Source of the DNA: Gemmatimonadales bacterium
GTDB taxonomy: Bacteria; Gemmatimonadota; Gemmatimonadetes; Palauibacterales; Palauibacteraceae
Reading direction: 5' to 3'
DNA: 64,000 nucleotides
NCBI GenBank assembly: GCA_009840115.1
Contig: VXOJ01000031.1
Location: 1-64,000, forward strand
In this document: piece by piece, positions 8,723 to 17,972 of the stretch
Numbering within the stretch: position 1 is the stretch's first letter
Layout of the letters: each line of letters begins with the position of its first letter
Position numbers and translations under genes: made by a program
Notes under the pieces: model-generated
Seen by the model: the letters and a program-made list of their open reading frames with translations, nothing else
Databases searched by the model: none
What the model was told of the DNA's origin: nothing

Positions 8723-9835
8723 ATGATGATCGTGAGACATGAGAATCGCGTCAAAGGGTGCGTCGCACGGGCGGCGCTGGTGCTGGCGCTCGCGACGGGG
8801 TTCGCGTGCGCTCCGGCGCCCGTCGCGGAGCGCGCGGCCGAGACGGTCTATCCGGGGGCGTCGTGGGAGCGGATCGCGGATCCGGCCGGCGCCGGATTCT
8901 CGGGCGAGGCGCTGGATGCGATCCATCCCTACGTGGAGGGGATCAATACCTCCGCCGTGATGGCCGTGGTCGGGGGACGGGTGCTGTTCGAGCATGGGCC
9001 GGTCGACTCGCTCAGCTATCTCGCCTCGGTGCGGAAGAGCATCCTCGCCATGCTGTACGGGAACTACGTGGAGGACGGGACGATCGATCTCGAACTCACT
9101 CTCGACGACCTCGGTATGGACGACGTGCAGGGGCTGCTCCCGATCGAAAAGCGCGCCCGGGTCCTCGACCTCGTCACCGCCCGGTCGGGGGTTTACCACC
9201 CGGCTTCGAACGCGGGGGACAACCTCGCGGACGCGCCGGCGCGAGGTTCGCAGGAACCCGGTACGTACTACCTGTACAGCAACTGGGATTTCAACGCGTC
9301 CGGGGCCGTTTTCGAGCAGCTCACGGGCCGCAACATCTACGACGCGCTGGAGACCGATCTCGCGGTGCCGCTGAGGTTCGAGGACTGGGACCGGTCGATC
9401 CACCGCAAGTCGGGGGACGCCACGCGCTCCCGGAATCTCGCCTATCACATGGTCCTCTCCACGCGGGACATGGCCCGGATCGGATATGTGATGCTGCGGG
9501 ACGGAATGTGGGAAGACGAGCGGATCCTTCCCGACGGGTGGGCCGAACGCATCACGAGCCTCGTCACGCCCTCCGAGGAGATGAATCCGGAGGGGCTGCG
9601 GGGCGGCGAGTTCGGCTACGGGTACATGTGGTGGGTGTGGGACGGCCCCGCAGTGCCGGAGGGATTCGAGGGGGCCTATAGCGGCCGGGGGGCCTACGGC
9701 CAGTTCATCACGGTCATCCCGTCGGTCGGCATGGTCGTCGCGCACAAGACGGTGCCCGACGCCCAGACGCCGTGGAGCGACTACATGGGCATCCTCACCC
9801 GCCTCGTCGCGGCCCACTGCGGCGCCGACTGCTGA
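8723..9835 (+). CDS. Serine hydrolase, beta-lactamase/esterase class C family
   Basis: A 370-residue exported protein with a hydrophobic leader ending near FACAP (possible lipobox, Cys about residue 29). The serine-hydrolase fold is shown by SVRK (residues 102-105, nucleophile Ser and Lys), by YSNW in the position of the YxN motif, and by AHKTVPD in the place of the third, KTG/HxG-like box. The family covers class C beta-lactamases, DD-peptidases and esterases, and the sequence does not settle which. Met-Met at the start leaves a 3-nt uncertainty. It is convergent with the P450 gene, with 4 bp between them. Confidence 0.87.
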   Translation: MMIVRHENRVKGCVARAALVLALATGFACAPAPVAERAAETVYPGASWERIADPAGAGFSGEALDAIHPYVEGINTSAVMAVVGGRVLFEHGPVDSLSYLASVRKSILAMLYGNYVEDGTIDLELTLDDLGMDDVQGLLPIEKRARVLDLVTARSGVYHPASNAGDNLADAPARGSQEPGTYYLYSNWDFNASGAVFEQLTGRNIYDALETDLAVPLRFEDWDRSIHRKSGDATRSRNLAYHMVLSTRDMARIGYVMLRDGMWEDERILPDGWAERITSLVTPSEEMNPEGLRGGEFGYGYMWWVWDGPAVPEGFEGAYSGRGAYGQFITVIPSVGMVVAHKTVPDAQTPWSDYMGILTRLVAAHCGADC

Positions 9836-9839
9836 CGGT

Positions 9840-11060
9840 TCAGACCCTCCACTTCACCCACAGGGTCGGCGGCTTCCGGAACTCGTAGCCACGCGGGGCG
9901 GCGGGGCGGTCCGGGTCGAGGCGGAGTCCCGGGCAGCGGGTCCATAGCGTTTCGAGCACGACGCGCGTCTCGAGGCGGGCGAGCGGGGCGCCGAGGCAGA
10001 AGTGGCGGCCCACGGCGAACGACAGGTGGTCGCCGGCGTTCCGGCGGGTCGCGTCGAAGCGGTCGGGGTGCTCGAAGTGCGCGGGATCCCGGTTCGCCGC
10101 GCCCAGCATGCAATGCACGACCTCGCCCTCCGCGATGGGGACGCCGCGGATCTCGGTGTCGCGGGTGGTGTGGCGGGCGGCCGACTGCACGGCGGGTTCC
10201 CAGCGCAGCGTCTCCTCGATCGCCAGCTCCAGGGCGGCTTCGCTCGCGCGCGCCGCCGGCAGTTGTTCGGGGTGGGAGAGCAGCGCCCATACGGCGTTGG
10301 CGATCATCGACTCGGTCGTCTCGATCCCGCCGAAGAGGATGATGAGCGCGTTGGAGCGGATTTCCTCCACCGTGAGCGGGTCGACGTGGTCGCACGCGAG
10401 GTCGGAGAGGAGGCTGCCGTCCGGGTCCCGTTCGAGTTCCTCGAGGATCGGGACGAGCGCCCGGCCGAACGCGTCCGCCGCCCCCTTGCCGGCCGCGCGC
10501 ACGTCCGGATCTCCGGCGAAGTTCGCCAGCGCGCGGGCAAAGTGTTCGTACCACTCGTTCACGCGCTCCGTCTCGGCCAGCGGGATGCCGAGCACCGACA
10601 ACACCGAGTGGAGCGCGACCGGGCGCGCCACCCGCGTCCGCACCTCGCCGGCCTGCCATCGACCGGCCCGTCCGCCCCCAGCCGGTCCGGCCGCTGACCG
10701 CATCGCCTCCACCCGGCGCTCGACCTCCGCCACCAAGGGGGGCAGCGAAGCCGTCTTCATTCGGGACGCGTGGAACGGGGGCAGACACTTCCGCTTGTAG
10801 CGGATCTGCGTCGGACCCTCCGTCGTCATCATGTGGACGCCGAACATGTCGCGGATCGTCGAGGGCGCATCCGTCGTGAAGAGGTCGGGGTCCCGGAGCA
10901 CGACGAGGATGTCGTCGCGCCGCGTGAGGAACCAGCGCTCGATCTCCGGCACCCAGGTGACGGGCTCCTCGGCGCGCAGCGCGGCGAAGATGGGGTAGGG
11001 ATCGAACGCGAGATCCGCGAGACGGACCCGTGCCCCGAGCGGGAACCGATCGGCCGTCAC
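9840..11060 (-). CDS. Cytochrome P450
   Basis: A haem monooxygenase of about 406 residues in the soluble bacterial class. The cysteine ligand lies in FAVGRHFCLG about 51 residues from the C-terminus. The I-helix segment reads LFGGIETTES, and the ExxR motif is EETLR. No ferredoxin or reductase gene is adjacent, so the electron donor must be encoded elsewhere. GTG at 11060 was chosen because it makes a 4-nt GTGA overlap with the upstream gene, a pattern repeated many times in this window. GTG at 11072 is the alternative. Substrate unknown. It is the last gene of a five-gene minus-strand run. Confidence 0.93.
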   Translation of the reverse strand: MTADRFPLGARVRLADLAFDPYPIFAALRAEEPVTWVPEIERWFLTRRDDILVVLRDPDLFTTDAPSTIRDMFGVHMMTTEGPTQIRYKRKCLPPFHASRMKTASLPPLVAEVERRVEAMRSAAGPAGGGRAGRWQAGEVRTRVARPVALHSVLSVLGIPLAETERVNEWYEHFARALANFAGDPDVRAAGKGAADAFGRALVPILEELERDPDGSLLSDLACDHVDPLTVEEIRSNALIILFGGIETTESMIANAVWALLSHPEQLPAARASEAALELAIEETLRWEPAVQSAARHTTRDTEIRGVPIAEGEVVHCMLGAANRDPAHFEHPDRFDATRRNAGDHLSFAVGRHFCLGAPLARLETRVVLETLWTRCPGLRLDPDRPAAPRGYEFRKPPTLWVKWRV

Positions 11061-11710
11061 AGTCCGGACCACATGAGTACGGCGAAGCCGACGAAGAGCG
11101 CGTAGACGCCGGCCACTCCGGCGACGATCCAGCGGCCCCGGCCGCGGTAGGCCCGGAAGAGGAAGAAGGAGACGGCCAGGACGAGCAGCACTTCGCCAAT
11201 GGCCGCATACCCCCCGTAGTGGTCCGGATCCCAGTACGACACCGGGCTGGTGAAGCGCCAGTCGCTGAAGGGGAAGAAGTGGCGGTGCGCGTCCTCCCGG
11301 TGCAGCGGCAGGTCGCCGAGCGCGTGGAGGATCATGCTCGCGACGAACAGGGCCGCGGCGCCGAACCGGCCGGCCGCACGGAACCGACCCGCCCGCGACC
11401 CCGATCCGAGCCCCGCCATGGAACCTGGCTCGGCCGCATCTGCCCGCCGACCGGCGAGCAGTACGATCCCGAGGGCGATCGTGAGCAGGGGGATCGAACT
11501 CGGGATGTCGAACACGACCTGCCAGCGGGGGTCGAAGTAGCGCTCCGACCAGATCCGGCCCTCGGAGACGCCGCGCGCGAGCCGCTCCCAGAAGTAGAAG
11601 ACGAGCATCGGGAGGTCCGGGGCGACGGCCCCGAGCGCGACGGGCAGCGCGTTGCGCTCGGACCGGCCCAGGACGATCAGGCTGAGCGCGGCGTGCGCCG
11701 GCGTCGTCAC
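11057..11710 (-). CDS. Small integral membrane protein, YdjM/DUF457-like
   Basis: A 217-residue protein with about four hydrophobic segments. The N-terminal region has MTTPAHAALS and ALGAVAPDLPML, and the middle has LGDLPLHREDAHRHFFPFSDW, a His/Asp-rich loop. The layout recalls the YdjM/DUF457 family of predicted membrane-bound metal-dependent hydrolases, in which a PDxD-like motif and a later H-rich loop would bind metal. The resemblance is from memory and not strong. The GTG start lies 52 bp after msrA, and the end overlaps the P450 gene by 4 nt, so the two are probably translated together. Confidence 0.6.
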   Translation of the reverse strand: MTTPAHAALSLIVLGRSERNALPVALGAVAPDLPMLVFYFWERLARGVSEGRIWSERYFDPRWQVVFDIPSSIPLLTIALGIVLLAGRRADAAEPGSMAGLGSGSRAGRFRAAGRFGAAALFVASMILHALGDLPLHREDAHRHFFPFSDWRFTSPVSYWDPDHYGGYAAIGEVLLVLAVSFFLFRAYRGRGRWIVAGVAGVYALFVGFAVLMWSGL

Positions 11711-11762
11711 CGGGCGACCCGTGGTGAAGGCCGGCGCCGCACAGACAGTGCAGCGGCCTCCG

Positions 11763-12317
11763 TCAGACGCCCGCTCCGCGCTTCAGGCGGTGGAGGTGCC
11801 GGCGGCGGAACTTCGCCACCTTCGGCGCGACGACCGCCTGGCAGTACGGCTGGGTCGGATTCCGATTCAGGTAGTCGTCGTGATACGCCTCGGCCGGGTA
11901 GAACGTCACCAGCGGTGTGACCTCCGTCACGATGGGATCCTGCCAGATTCCCGCGACCGTGATCTCGGCCATCTTCCGCTCGGCCGTGTCCTTCTGCGCT
12001 TCGCTCTCGTGGAAGATCGCCGAGCGGTACTGCGTTCCCACATCCGCGCCCTGCCGGTTCAGCGTCGTGGGATCGTGGATCGTGAAGAACACATCCAGCA
12101 GATCGTCGAACGAGACTGCATCCGGATCGAAGGTGACCCGCACGACTTCCGCGTGCCCGGTGCGCCCCGAGCACACCTGCTGGTAGGTCGGATTCCGGAC
12201 ATGCCCTCCGGCGTACCCGGACTTCACGCCGTGCACGCCTTCGAGAAGCTGATACACGGCCTCGAGGCACCAGAAGCACCCCCCGCCCAGCGTCGCAGTC
12301 TCGGCTCTCTCACTCAT
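11763..12317 (-). CDS. msrA: Peptide-methionine (S)-S-oxide reductase MsrA
   Basis: A 184-residue enzyme that reduces methionine S-sulfoxide in oxidised proteins. The catalytic motif GGCFWCLE lies at about residues 12-19, followed by the conserved SGYAGGHV and GRTGHAEVV segments. No signal peptide is seen, so it is cytosolic. Its ATG overlaps the stop codon of the upstream amidohydrolase gene (ATGA), so translation is probably coupled. Regulation is probably shared with the amidohydrolase pair. Confidence 0.96.
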   Translation of the reverse strand: MSERAETATLGGGCFWCLEAVYQLLEGVHGVKSGYAGGHVRNPTYQQVCSGRTGHAEVVRVTFDPDAVSFDDLLDVFFTIHDPTTLNRQGADVGTQYRSAIFHESEAQKDTAERKMAEITVAGIWQDPIVTEVTPLVTFYPAEAYHDDYLNRNPTQPYCQAVVAPKVAKFRRRHLHRLKRGAGV

Positions 12318-13981
12318 CTATTCGAATCTCCGTAGTCGGTGGTGGTGGTCGTGGCGCGCTTCTGTTCCTCGACCATCTCGGCCACATCGGCGAGGAGGCG
12401 CTTCGCGTCGTAGACGATGCCGTCCTTGATCGTGTAGAGGATGCCGCCGACCGTCTCCACCTCGCCTGTCTCGTCGTTCAGGCGCCGCGCGCCCGTCCCG
12501 TACAGGACCTTCAGATTCTGGATCGGGTTCTCGTCCACGATCACGAGGTCCGCCAGCAGGCCTCGTCGCACGACACCGAACTCGATCGGCCGGCCCGTCG
12601 GCTTGAACAGCGTCTCGGCCGCGTGCATGGTCGCGGCGCGGATCACCTCCAGCGGATGGAACCCGGCGTGCTGCAGAAGTTCCATCTCCTGGATCGTGGA
12701 GAAGCCCATGAGGTTGTAGATGTAGCCGGCGTCCGAGCTCGCGGTGACGCGGCCGCCCATGTTCTTGTAGTCGTTGAGCAGGTCGTGCCACACCTCGAGG
12801 AAGTCGCGCCACGCAACCTCCTCCCACGTCGTCCAGTCGAAGTAGTAGGAGCCGTGGTCCTCGCGGTTCGCCTCGTAGAACTCCCACAGCGTCGGCAGCG
12901 TGTAGGTTCCGTGCCACGGCGCGTACATCTGGTCGTCGATGTCCCAGCTCGCCTGGTAGGCGGTCATCGTGGGGTCGAGGGTGACGTCGAGCGCGAGCAT
13001 CTCCTCGAGGAAGGCGTTCCACTCCGGGCCCCCGCGCTCGTGGATGAGGCTCCACTGCATGGGCACCTGCCCGAAACGGTGCTGCTCGTCGTTGTAGTTC
13101 ATCTCCGGGGGCCACGGCTGGACGTCGTAGTCCTTGTACAGCGCCTCGAACAGCCCGTAGAAGTGCGTGACGGTGCCGAGGCCGAGGCGCGCGGCGTCGA
13201 GCGCGTTCATCTGCGCGACGCCCATCTGGCCGAGATGGGCCGTGCTCCCGAGGCCGAGTTGGGCCGCCTCGTCGAGGAGCGCCTCCATGATCTCGGGGCG
13301 GAACGAGTTGAGCTTGAGCCCGTCGCCGCCCGACTCCTTCACGTAGCGCGCCCAGTCGCGCGCGTCCTCCGGGGTGTCGATCAGGCGGCCGCTCCATCCC
13401 TCTCCGCCCGCTCCCGTGAAGGGATAGACCCACATGCGGGGCGCCACGATCTCGTTCGCCGCGCTCCGCGCCTTCTCCCGGATCGACCAGTCGTGGGGGC
13501 CGAAGGCGACGCCGCGGCCGGTCGTGATCCCGTGCGACATCCACAGCTTGTACGTGTACTCCGCCTCCGGCGCCTTGGGGACGCCGCCGGTGTGCAGGTG
13601 GAGGTCGACGAACCCCGGCAGGACGTACATGCCCGTCGCGTCGATCTCGTGCACGACGGCGTCGGGGTTGCCCTCCACGGTGAGCCCGGGGCGCCGCGCC
13701 TCGTCGATGGGCCGCTGCGGGACGCCCACGCCGACGACGTCCACGATGCGGTTCCCCTCGATGACGATGTCCATCGGGCCGATGGGCGGCGCGCCGGTGC
13801 CGTCGATCACGGTGGCGCCACGAATGATGAGCCGGTCGTACGGTCCCTCACCCTCGTCCGGGCCCCGATCCGGAGCCCCGATCATCTGCATCGGCTGCAG
13901 GGCTTCCGCCGCCGCGGCCAGAAGGATCAGCGCCGAGAGCGCGGTGAGAGCGCTTCGAATCGCGCGGCCGGTCGTCTTCAT
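12314..13981 (-). CDS. Exported amidohydrolase (imidazolonepropionase/dipeptidase-like)
   Basis: A 555-residue protein with a signal peptide (hydrophobic core about residues 8-27) and an amidohydrolase TIM barrel. Metal ligands are visible in GFVDLHLHTGG, with later His in STAHLGQ and a C-terminal Asp in SSDAGY. The enzymes hydrolyse amide or ester bonds in small molecules, and the substrate is unknown. ATG at 13981 was chosen over the upstream ATG at 14002 because GGAGG lies 6 nt before it. It follows another amidohydrolase gene by 13 nt and overlaps msrA by 4 nt. Confidence 0.88.
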   Translation of the reverse strand: MKTTGRAIRSALTALSALILLAAAAEALQPMQMIGAPDRGPDEGEGPYDRLIIRGATVIDGTGAPPIGPMDIVIEGNRIVDVVGVGVPQRPIDEARRPGLTVEGNPDAVVHEIDATGMYVLPGFVDLHLHTGGVPKAPEAEYTYKLWMSHGITTGRGVAFGPHDWSIREKARSAANEIVAPRMWVYPFTGAGGEGWSGRLIDTPEDARDWARYVKESGGDGLKLNSFRPEIMEALLDEAAQLGLGSTAHLGQMGVAQMNALDAARLGLGTVTHFYGLFEALYKDYDVQPWPPEMNYNDEQHRFGQVPMQWSLIHERGGPEWNAFLEEMLALDVTLDPTMTAYQASWDIDDQMYAPWHGTYTLPTLWEFYEANREDHGSYYFDWTTWEEVAWRDFLEVWHDLLNDYKNMGGRVTASSDAGYIYNLMGFSTIQEMELLQHAGFHPLEVIRAATMHAAETLFKPTGRPIEFGVVRRGLLADLVIVDENPIQNLKVLYGTGARRLNDETGEVETVGGILYTIKDGIVYDAKRLLADVAEMVEEQKRATTTTTDYGDSNR

Positions 13982-13994
13982 GGGTCCTCCGAGG

Positions 13995-15452
13995 TCAGTC
14001 ATCGAGATGGTAGAGGCGGCGGTTGTTTTCGTGCAGGATCATGCGCGCGGCCGCCACGGCCTCGTCGCGGGTCAGGATGCCGGCGTCGACGTAGATCCCG
14101 AGCGCCTGGGCGAGGAAGCGCCGGCCCCACTTGGCCGCGAGCCAGTAGAACTCGGGCAGGTGATAGGCGTCGCTCCCGAACAGGATCTTGGAGAGGGGCA
14201 CGACCTCCATCACCTCGAGGAACATGCGCAGCATGCCGTGGTGGATGAGGGGCGCGGCGAGCGACAGTTCGAAGTGGCAGTTCGCGTAGAGGTGGGTGAG
14301 CCATGCGGCCTGCCCGATCAGGGGATAGCCGGCGTGGATGAGGATGACCTGCGGCATGCGCATCACTCCGCCGCGCTCGAAGCGGACCATCTCCTCCATG
14401 AGGAAGGGATCCTGGTTCCGCATGATCCCGCGCGGGGCCTCGCCGTCGCCGGCGTGGAACTGCATCGGCATGTCGCGCTCCAGACACGCCTCGAGCGCGA
14501 GCGAGTGGAGGTAGATCAGCGCTTCGCCCTGCAACTGCCAGTAGTCGTCGCGGTCCCGCGTGTCGGACGCCGGGACCTCGCCGCGCGCGCGCCGTGCCCG
14601 GAACGCGTCCCATGAGCGGCGGGCCGCCTCTCGATCGAAGTGCGGCTTGAGGAGCCCCAGCCGCGGGAGCAGGTAGGACTTCATCCCGTAGGAGGGGGCG
14701 CCGAGGTTGCCGTCGCCGTCGAGTCCCGCCTCGATCTCGGCCATCATCCCGGTCTCGATCTCGTCGATCCCGAGGTCGAGATCCTCGCGCATGAGACCCA
14801 CGAGGATCGTGTCCACGCGCAGGATGTGGCGGCCGCGCGACGGGGCGATCGCGTCCTTGAAGCGGTCGATGCCCGCCTGGTCCATCCCCTCCCGGTAGCC
14901 CATGTCGACCATCGCGTTCTCGATGTTCGCGTCGGCGAACAGGGCGCCCAGATAACTCGCGTAGTCCCGGCCCCTCTCGTTCCGGGCCTCGATCACGGCC
15001 TCGAAGGTCGCCTCGCAGTCGAGGAAGCCGGCGAGTTCCTTCACGAGGTAGCGGAGGAACACGGTGTCGCCGGCCTGCTCGAGCACGCGGGCCCGCGTGG
15101 CCGCGATGTCGAACTCGGCGTCGAGGGTGGCGCGCTCCGAGGCATCGCCCGCCTGCCAGCGCCCGTAGACGCCGGCCGGGAAGTAGCGGCCCATCGGGAA
15201 GGCGGAGAGCGCCAGCCGCTCGATGAACGCGTCGGGATCCGTCTGCGCGTCGTCGAAGGTGATCGGGTGGCAGTGCGTGTCGTCGATGGGGATCTCGCGC
15301 AACTCGTCGAGCAACGCGCGAGCCGTCGCGTCCAACCCCTCGCTCCCGGCACGGGCGGAAGCGAATCCCGCTTCGCCGCCCGCGCAGGCTCCAAGCAGCG
15401 CACCGCCGCCGCCGATGCCGGCCAGACTCAGAAACTCCCTGCGATCGGGCAT
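13995..15452 (-). CDS. Amidohydrolase-family TIM-barrel protein with export signal
   Basis: A 485-residue protein. The N-terminus (DRREFLSLAGIGGGG) is a twin-arginine-like leader followed by a possible lipobox (LLGACAGG), so it is probably exported folded. The barrel opens with IDDTHCHP, the HxH-type metal site, and later has ILIHAGYP and LFGSDAYH, the expected His and Asp strands. This pattern resembles the amidohydrolase-2/uronate-isomerase-like branch. Substrate unknown. It is the first gene of the run with a second amidohydrolase, msrA, a membrane protein and a P450. A GGGGGT ribosome site precedes the ATG. Confidence 0.85.
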   Translation of the reverse strand: MPDRREFLSLAGIGGGGALLGACAGGEAGFASARAGSEGLDATARALLDELREIPIDDTHCHPITFDDAQTDPDAFIERLALSAFPMGRYFPAGVYGRWQAGDASERATLDAEFDIAATRARVLEQAGDTVFLRYLVKELAGFLDCEATFEAVIEARNERGRDYASYLGALFADANIENAMVDMGYREGMDQAGIDRFKDAIAPSRGRHILRVDTILVGLMREDLDLGIDEIETGMMAEIEAGLDGDGNLGAPSYGMKSYLLPRLGLLKPHFDREAARRSWDAFRARRARGEVPASDTRDRDDYWQLQGEALIYLHSLALEACLERDMPMQFHAGDGEAPRGIMRNQDPFLMEEMVRFERGGVMRMPQVILIHAGYPLIGQAAWLTHLYANCHFELSLAAPLIHHGMLRMFLEVMEVVPLSKILFGSDAYHLPEFYWLAAKWGRRFLAQALGIYVDAGILTRDEAVAAARMILHENNRRLYHLDD

Positions 15453-15523
15453 TCTGACCCCCTATGGTGTTGCTACACTTCGGGCCCGATTCGCCGCGTC
15501 TCCGTCAGCGAGACACCCCTCAG

Positions 15524-16786
15524 TCAGTGGCGGACCTCGGTGTCTACGCCCTCCTCCCCTTCGGAGCGGGCGATGATCGCGGCGCCGCACGAGTCGCTGA
15601 ACACGTTGACCGCGGTGCGGTACATGTCGAGCGGCCGGTCGATGGCGAGCATCGCGCCCACGATCGTGATCGCCTCCGGGTTGTCGCCGAGGCCGATCGC
15701 GTTCAGCACGATGAAGATCACGACCACGCCGGCCGACGGCACCGCCGCCGCGCCGATCGAGGCGAGGAGCGCCGTCAGGACGACGATCGCCTGCTGGCCG
15801 ATGGTGAGGTCGACCCCGAGCACCTGCGCGATGAAGAGTGCGCCGGCGCACTCGAAGATCGCCGTGCCGTCCATGTTCACGGTGGCGCCCATCGGCAGCA
15901 CGAACGACGAGACCTTGTTCGAGACGCCCACCTTCTCCCGCAGCGTCTTGATCGTGACCGGGAGCGTGGCGCCCGACGAACTCGTCGAGAACGCGGTCAG
16001 GAGCGGCTCCCGCAGGTTCGCGAAGTGGATCATGGGCTTGATGCGGCCCAGCACGATGAGCAGGAGCGGCATCGTGATGAAGAGGTGGATCGTGAGCCCC
16101 GACCCGATCGTGGCGAAGTACTTGGCGAGCGCGGCGAAGCGGTCGAAGCCGGTCTCTCCCACCATGCGTGTAATGAGCGCGAAGACGCCGATGGGGAGGA
16201 ACTTTATGATCCCGGACGTGAGCGCCATCATCGCCTGGAAGAAGGCGTTGAAGATGTCGGTGACGACCACGCGGGGCTTCTCCGGCAGTCCCGTGATCGC
16301 GGCGCCGAAAACGATGCAGAAGAAGATGATCGCCAGCATGTCGCCGGCGGAGGCGGCCGCGATGAAGTTGTCCGGCACGATGTCGAGGATGAGATCGACG
16401 GGAGAGTCAGGCGTGTCGAGTTCGGGCACATCCTGCTGCGCCGCGGCGCCCATGTCGGCGTTCACGCCCGGCCGGATGAGGTTCACCATCAGCAACCCGG
16501 TCAGCGCCGCCAGCATGCTGGAGACGACGTAGTAGCCCATCGTCTTGCTGAACAGGCGGCCGATCGCCCTCCCCCCGCCCACGGAGGCGACCCCGGACAC
16601 GATCGACGTGAGCACGAGCGGCACGATGATCATCCGGAGCAGCTTCATGAACAGCTCGCCGATCCAGCCGATCGCATTGGCTGCGGGCAGCCCGAAGGCC
16701 CAGCCCACGCCGAGACCCAGGATCATGGCCGACAGCACCTGCCAGTGAAGCCGTCGGTACCAGGGGAGGGTGGGATCGTATTCCAT
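15524..16786 (-). CDS. Dicarboxylate/amino acid:cation symporter (DAACS)
   Basis: A 420-residue inner-membrane transporter of the GltP/DctA family, which takes up glutamate, aspartate or C4-dicarboxylates with protons or sodium. Eight transmembrane segments plus two re-entrant hairpins are expected. The serine-rich hairpin tip is seen in STSSSGATLPVT, and the conserved substrate/ion motif in LPMGATVNMDGTA. The closest type cannot be decided from sequence alone. It stands as a single gene, 71 bp downstream of the divergent-side amidohydrolase start and 242 bp from the divergent methyltransferase gene. That gap shows no obvious structured RNA. Confidence 0.94.
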   Translation of the reverse strand: MEYDPTLPWYRRLHWQVLSAMILGLGVGWAFGLPAANAIGWIGELFMKLLRMIIVPLVLTSIVSGVASVGGGRAIGRLFSKTMGYYVVSSMLAALTGLLMVNLIRPGVNADMGAAAQQDVPELDTPDSPVDLILDIVPDNFIAAASAGDMLAIIFFCIVFGAAITGLPEKPRVVVTDIFNAFFQAMMALTSGIIKFLPIGVFALITRMVGETGFDRFAALAKYFATIGSGLTIHLFITMPLLLIVLGRIKPMIHFANLREPLLTAFSTSSSGATLPVTIKTLREKVGVSNKVSSFVLPMGATVNMDGTAIFECAGALFIAQVLGVDLTIGQQAIVVLTALLASIGAAAVPSAGVVVIFIVLNAIGLGDNPEAITIVGAMLAIDRPLDMYRTAVNVFSDSCGAAIIARSEGEEGVDTEVRH

Positions 16787-17028
16787 TGACGTCTCCGGTG
16801 CGGCGCCGTCGGCCGGCGCGTGTCCAGCGTTGTGAGCGACCCGACCCAGAGGCGGTCAGGCCGCGATTCGAGCGAACGATCCAACGGGGGTTGATCGTGG
16901 TATCCAGACGGCGAGCCGGCAATGGGCGTCACTTCGTTCGCCGCGTTGAGCCCCCCGCGCGGCGGCTCTAGCTTCGGGAGACTCCAGCCCGCTTCCTGCG
17001 ACGTGGGCAGCATCGCCCGGGAGGCCCC

Positions 17029-17877
17029 ATGCCCACGATCATGCTTGCGGACAACCTCGACGCGCTCCGGGGCATGCCGGACGGCCACGCGGATCTCATC
17101 TACATCGACCCACCCTTCAACACCGGCCGCACGCAGCGGCGAACCCGGATTCAAACTCGACGCTCATCACCGGGTGAAGAAGGCGACCGGACGGGCTTCC
17201 AGGGCGAACGCTATGAGACGACGGTCGTCGGGACGCGGCGGTTCCACGACCGGTTCGACGATTACCTCGCGTTCCTAGCGCCGCGGCTGACCGAGGCGTA
17301 TCGCGTTCTTGCCCCGCACGGGTCGTTCTATCTCCACGTCGACTACCGGGAAGTGCACCACTGCCGACTCTTCCTCGACGACCTGTTCGGACCCGACCAT
17401 CTCCTGAACGAGATCATCTGGGCGTACGACTACGGCGCGCGGCCCCGGGCCCGATGGCCGGCGAAGCACGACAACATCCTCTTCTACGTGAAGGATCTGT
17501 CCAACTACGTCTTCAACGTGGACGAGATCGAGCGCATCCCGTACATGGCGCCGGGACTGGTCGGTCCAGAGAAGGCCGAGCGCGGCAAGCTGCCCACGGA
17601 CACCTGGTGGCACACGATCGTCCCCACAAGCGGCGCCGAGCGGACGGGTTATCCGACCCAGAAGCCGCTCGGCATCCTCCGCCGCATCATCACGGCCTCC
17701 TCGAACCCCGGCGACCTCGTGCTCGACTTCTTCGCCGGCAGCGGCACGGCCGGCATGGCCGCCCACGAACTGGGCCGGGACTTCCTCCTCGTCGACGACA
17801 ACCCGGAAGCGCTCGAGGTGATGACGAAGCGGTTCAAGTCCGTCCCCGGCATCCGCTGGGAAGGGCTTCGAGCGTGA
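17029..17877 (+). CDS. Solitary DNA methyltransferase (N6-adenine type, beta order)
   Basis: A 282-residue AdoMet-dependent methyltransferase. The catalytic motif DLIYIDPPFNTGR lies at about residues 23-35. The AdoMet motif DFFAGSGTAG is near residue 235, so the order is catalytic then AdoMet (beta class). TGYPTQKP precedes it. DPPF points to N6-adenine rather than N4-cytosine. No restriction enzyme or specificity subunit lies next to it, so it is either an orphan regulatory methylase or the remains of a restriction system. The ribosome site GGGAGG precedes the ATG. The next gene encodes a DNA-binding protein. Confidence 0.92.
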   Translation: MPTIMLADNLDALRGMPDGHADLIYIDPPFNTGRTQRRTRIQTRRSSPGEEGDRTGFQGERYETTVVGTRRFHDRFDDYLAFLAPRLTEAYRVLAPHGSFYLHVDYREVHHCRLFLDDLFGPDHLLNEIIWAYDYGARPRARWPAKHDNILFYVKDLSNYVFNVDEIERIPYMAPGLVGPEKAERGKLPTDTWWHTIVPTSGAERTGYPTQKPLGILRRIITASSNPGDLVLDFFAGSGTAGMAAHELGRDFLLVDDNPEALEVMTKRFKSVPGIRWEGLRA

Positions 17878-17902
17878 GCCGTGTGCCATGACTTGCGGTA
17901 CA

Positions 17903-17920
17903 TATGCCGTAAAAGGCATA
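17903..17920. promoter_or_regulatory. Inverted repeat, candidate operator for the XRE gene
   Basis: Perfect 6-bp arms TATGCC and GGCATA separated by GTAAAA, between the methyltransferase stop and the XRE-family start. Its position 50 bp ahead of a helix-turn-helix gene suggests an autoregulatory operator. Inference. Confidence 0.4.
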
Positions 17921-17972
17921 CATCTGAGCGGACTGGACGGCACTTGGCGCGGCTCGCGGTGGAAGGAGGATC

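Noticed and set aside
5553-8726. A 1057-codon open frame on the plus strand
   Set aside because: Antisense to the oligopeptidase gene and out of frame with the deacetylase gene; no recognisable domain.
16787-17028. Possible RNA gene in the 242-bp divergent gap
   Set aside because: Only a short GAGCC/GGCTC stem is seen near the methyltransferase start; no cloverleaf or conserved RNA pattern.
17888-17972. Short frame between methyltransferase and XRE that might be a toxin remnant
   Set aside because: It runs past the XRE start and has no RelE/HigB-like residues; better explained as a control region.
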